Source: JAVVEH01 sp032251435
Lineage (GTDB): Bacteria > Verrucomicrobiota > Lentisphaeria > Oligosphaerales > MVZH01
Assembly: GCA_032251435.1 (NCBI GenBank)
Contig: JAVVEH010000066.1
Coordinates: 1-16,772, forward strand
DNA: 16,772 bases
Reading direction: 5' to 3'
In this document: in pieces, positions 15,095-16,772 of the stretch
Numbering within the stretch: the stretch's first letter is position 1
Layout: the number at the start of each line of letters is the position of its first letter
Made by a program: the position numbers and the translations under genes
Notes under the pieces: generated by a model
Databases searched by the model: none
What the model was told of the DNA's origin: nothing
What the model saw: the letters and a program-made list of their open reading frames with translations, nothing else

Positions 15095-15171
15095 AGGCAG
15101 GCGTTCCACTGATCACGCGGGCTCATCGGTCGTGACGAGCGGTGAAAGGTGTTTTTATGTATGATCCAGCG

Positions 15172-16503
15172 TCATAACAGATTGCTGGCCAGTTCCGCCA
15201 ATTCGGAGCGTTCGCCCTTTTTCAGGTCGATGTGGGCGTAGGGGCGCTGGCCCCGCATTTTTTCAATGAGGTAGCTCAGGCCATTGGACTGGGTATCCAG
15301 CCAGGGGTGGTCAATTTGGAAGATATCTCCGGTGAAAACAATTTTAGTGCCTTCTCCCGCCCGTGTGATGATGGTTTTCACCTCATGGGGAGTCAGGTTT
15401 TGGGCTTCATCCACAATGAAAAACACCTTGACCAAGCTCCGTCCGCGAATATAGGACAAGGGCGAGATCACTAATTTCTCCTCCGTCAGCATTTCGGTGA
15501 TTTTCAGATTTCGTTTATCTGATTCCTTAAATTGATTGCGGATCACCCCGAGGTTGTCAAACAGCGGCTGCATGTAGGGATCCAGTTTTGACTTGATATC
15601 TCCGGGCAGGAAGCCAAGATCTTTATTGCTGAGCGGCACGACCGGGCGGGCCATGAAAATCTGATGATACCCGCTCCGCCGTTCCAGGGCGGCGGCGAGC
15701 GCCAACAGAGTTTTTCCGGTGCCCGCTTTTCCGGTCAGGCTGACCAATTGAATGTCGTTATTCAACAACGCGTCCAACGCGAAGATTTGCTCGGCGTTCC
15801 GGGGAGCGATGCCGTAGGCGGTCCACTTTTCAACCCGGCGCAGGACACGGGCGTCATCGCTGGCCTGGGCCAGCACGGAATGCTTGCCAGCCTTTAAAAT
15901 CCGGTATTCATTGGGCCGCGGGAGTTGGCGGGGAGCGAGTTCCTCCGCGGGGATCCCCTCGTCGTCATGATATAAACGGTCGATAATGGCCGGGGCGATA
16001 TCCTCCTCCAGTCCATAGCCCTCGTACAACTCGCCCACATCTTTCACATGGTCGGAGGTGTAATCCTCCGCTTGCAAACCGACGGCTTTGGCCTTCATCC
16101 GCAAATTGACATCCTTGGAGACCAGAATGACCTCGTGATTCCGGTCATTCCGGGCCAGACAATAGGCGGTGTTGAGAATCCGGTGATCCGCTTTTTTTTC
16201 AGAAAAACTTTGACTGATGTTGTCATGAAACGGGAAATCGAGCGTAATGCTGATGTTTCCCAATCCCGGGGCGATTTCCAAGCCGCCGTTAAACAGTTTA
16301 TCCTCCGCTAACGCGTCGAGGGACCGGACAAACTCGCGGGCGTGGAAGTTGACGGAATCATTGCCTTTTTTAAACTGGTCCAGCTCTTCCAATACCGACA
16401 TGGGCAAAACAATGTCGTTCTCCTCAAACTGATAAATACAGGAACTGTCGTGCAGAATCACATTGGTGTCGAGAACGAACAGTTTCAATTTTTTTTGACG
16501 CAT
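15172..16503 (-). CDS. PIN-PhoH family ATPase/ribonuclease
   Basis: This 443-residue protein combines an N-terminal PIN domain with a C-terminal PhoH ATPase. The PIN part starts KLFVLDTNVILHD with the catalytic-position D12 and has LPMSVLEELDQFK and a later KADHRILNTA. The ATPase has TGKAGTGKT (K264) as Walker A, VFFIVDEAQNLTPHE (D365/E366) as Walker B, and VFTGDIFQID as a sensor-like strand. Related PhoH2 proteins unwind and cleave RNA, and many are encoded in toxin-antitoxin-like or stress loci; others are plain housekeeping genes. The ATG at 16503 is preceded by GGAGG (16514-16518) and begins the conserved segment, unlike the upstream TTG. Convergent, divergent or operon partners are not evident. 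Probably the core-genome flank of the island. Confidence 0.92.
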   Translation of the reverse strand: MRQKKLKLFVLDTNVILHDSSCIYQFEENDIVLPMSVLEELDQFKKGNDSVNFHAREFVRSLDALAEDKLFNGGLEIAPGLGNISITLDFPFHDNISQSFSEKKADHRILNTAYCLARNDRNHEVILVSKDVNLRMKAKAVGLQAEDYTSDHVKDVGELYEGYGLEEDIAPAIIDRLYHDDEGIPAEELAPRQLPRPNEYRILKAGKHSVLAQASDDARVLRRVEKWTAYGIAPRNAEQIFALDALLNNDIQLVSLTGKAGTGKTLLALAAALERRSGYHQIFMARPVVPLSNKDLGFLPGDIKSKLDPYMQPLFDNLGVIRNQFKESDKRNLKITEMLTEEKLVISPLSYIRGRSLVKVFFIVDEAQNLTPHEVKTIITRAGEGTKIVFTGDIFQIDHPWLDTQSNGLSYLIEKMRGQRPYAHIDLKKGERSELAELASNLL

Positions 16504-16525
16504 CGAGAGGCATCCTCCAGTAAGG

Positions 16526-16554
16526 ATCATGACAGGTAACACATGGAGAGTCAA
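16526..16554 (-). promoter_or_regulatory. Possible sigma-70-like promoter of the PhoH gene
   Basis: On the minus strand TTGACT (16554-16549) and CATGAT (16531-16526) are separated by 17 bases. The -35 matches five of six consensus bases, the -10 only four. A second TTGACA at 16574-16569 has no matching -10. Weak support. Confidence 0.25.
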
Positions 16555-16645
16555 TGACGTGAATCGATGTCAAGTCACGCGCCGCCGGGACGACAGGGTT
16601 ACCGTAGCATGAAATCGGGGGTTGTCCACGCCTCAACGGGGCGAA

Positions 16646-16772
16646 GCGTGAAAAGCGTGAAGGCGTGAAGGCGTGAAGGCGTGAAGGCGTGAAAGGCGTG
16701 AAGGCGTGAAGGCGTGAAAAGCGTGAAGGCGTGAAAGGCGTGAAAGGCGTGAAAAGCGTGAAAAGCGTGAAA
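16646..16772. repeat. Tandem array of GCGTGAA units
   Basis: Fifteen units start at 16646, 16655, 16663, 16671, 16679, 16687, 16696, 16704, 16712, 16721, 16729, 16738, 16747, 16756 and 16765. Each has the seven-base core GCGTGAA followed by G, AG or AA, so unit length alternates between 8 and 9 bases. The array runs off the window, so its true extent is unknown. No reading frame, spacer or cas gene accompanies it. It looks like a slippage-prone minisatellite upstream of the PhoH gene. Confidence 0.9.

Noticed and set aside
16646..16772. CRISPR array
   Set aside because: Units are 8-9 bases with no unique spacers and no cas genes.

Overview
The window looks like a bacterial chromosomal defence island followed by ordinary housekeeping and relic genes. 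Base composition is moderate by eye (around half G+C), with a clearly more A+T-rich patch at about 2900-5000. No rRNA or tRNA gene, transposase or integrase was recognised. Three clues point loosely to a member of the Planctomycetota/Verrucomicrobiota (PVC) group or another environmental Gram-negative: a stand-alone four-helix-bundle (S23-like) gene, a broken fragment resembling the alpha-galactosidase-type hydrolases common in that group, and a long simple tandem repeat. This taxonomic guess is weak.

Layout, left part (plus strand, 1-2898): a four-helix-bundle gene (80-442); the 3' end of an unrecognised gene (about 448-786); a single-chain DUF262-DUF1524 (GmrSD-type) nuclease (793-2625); and an 83-residue N-terminal stump of a PD-(D/E)XK-type nuclease (2647-2898).

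Central part (plus strand, 2899-13797): an A+T-rich leader with a perfect 10-bp inverted repeat, then an AAA ATPase plus RloB pair (3052-5095). RloB is coupled by an ATGA overlap to a 2140-residue DEAD/DEAH helicase with DUF1998 features (5092-11514). After a 135-base gap comes a 715-residue protein joining a RelE-like domain to a UvrD-type helicase (11650-13797). The giant helicase resembles DruE of Druantia systems in size and architecture, but no recognisable Druantia partner is present. Its companions here are RloAB and the RelE-UvrD fusion, so this block is the best candidate for an unusual or undescribed defence module. It also carries a Vsr-like PD-(D/E)XK segment near its C-terminus.

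Right part (minus strand, 13798-16503): a frameshifted hydrolase remnant, a small unknown gene (14177-14467), a stand-alone Vsr-type endonuclease (14606-15094) and a PIN-PhoH ATPase (15172-16503). The window ends inside a tandem array of GCGTGAA units (16646-16772). The PhoH gene probably belongs to the core genome; everything to its left looks accessory.

How the genes may work together (inference): modified-DNA restriction (DUF262-DUF1524), an abortive-type ATPase/Toprim-like pair (RloAB), two large helicases and a Vsr endonuclease form a typical stack of anti-phage functions. The ATGA junction is the only direct evidence that two known families (RloAB and the DUF1998 giant helicase) are expressed as one unit.
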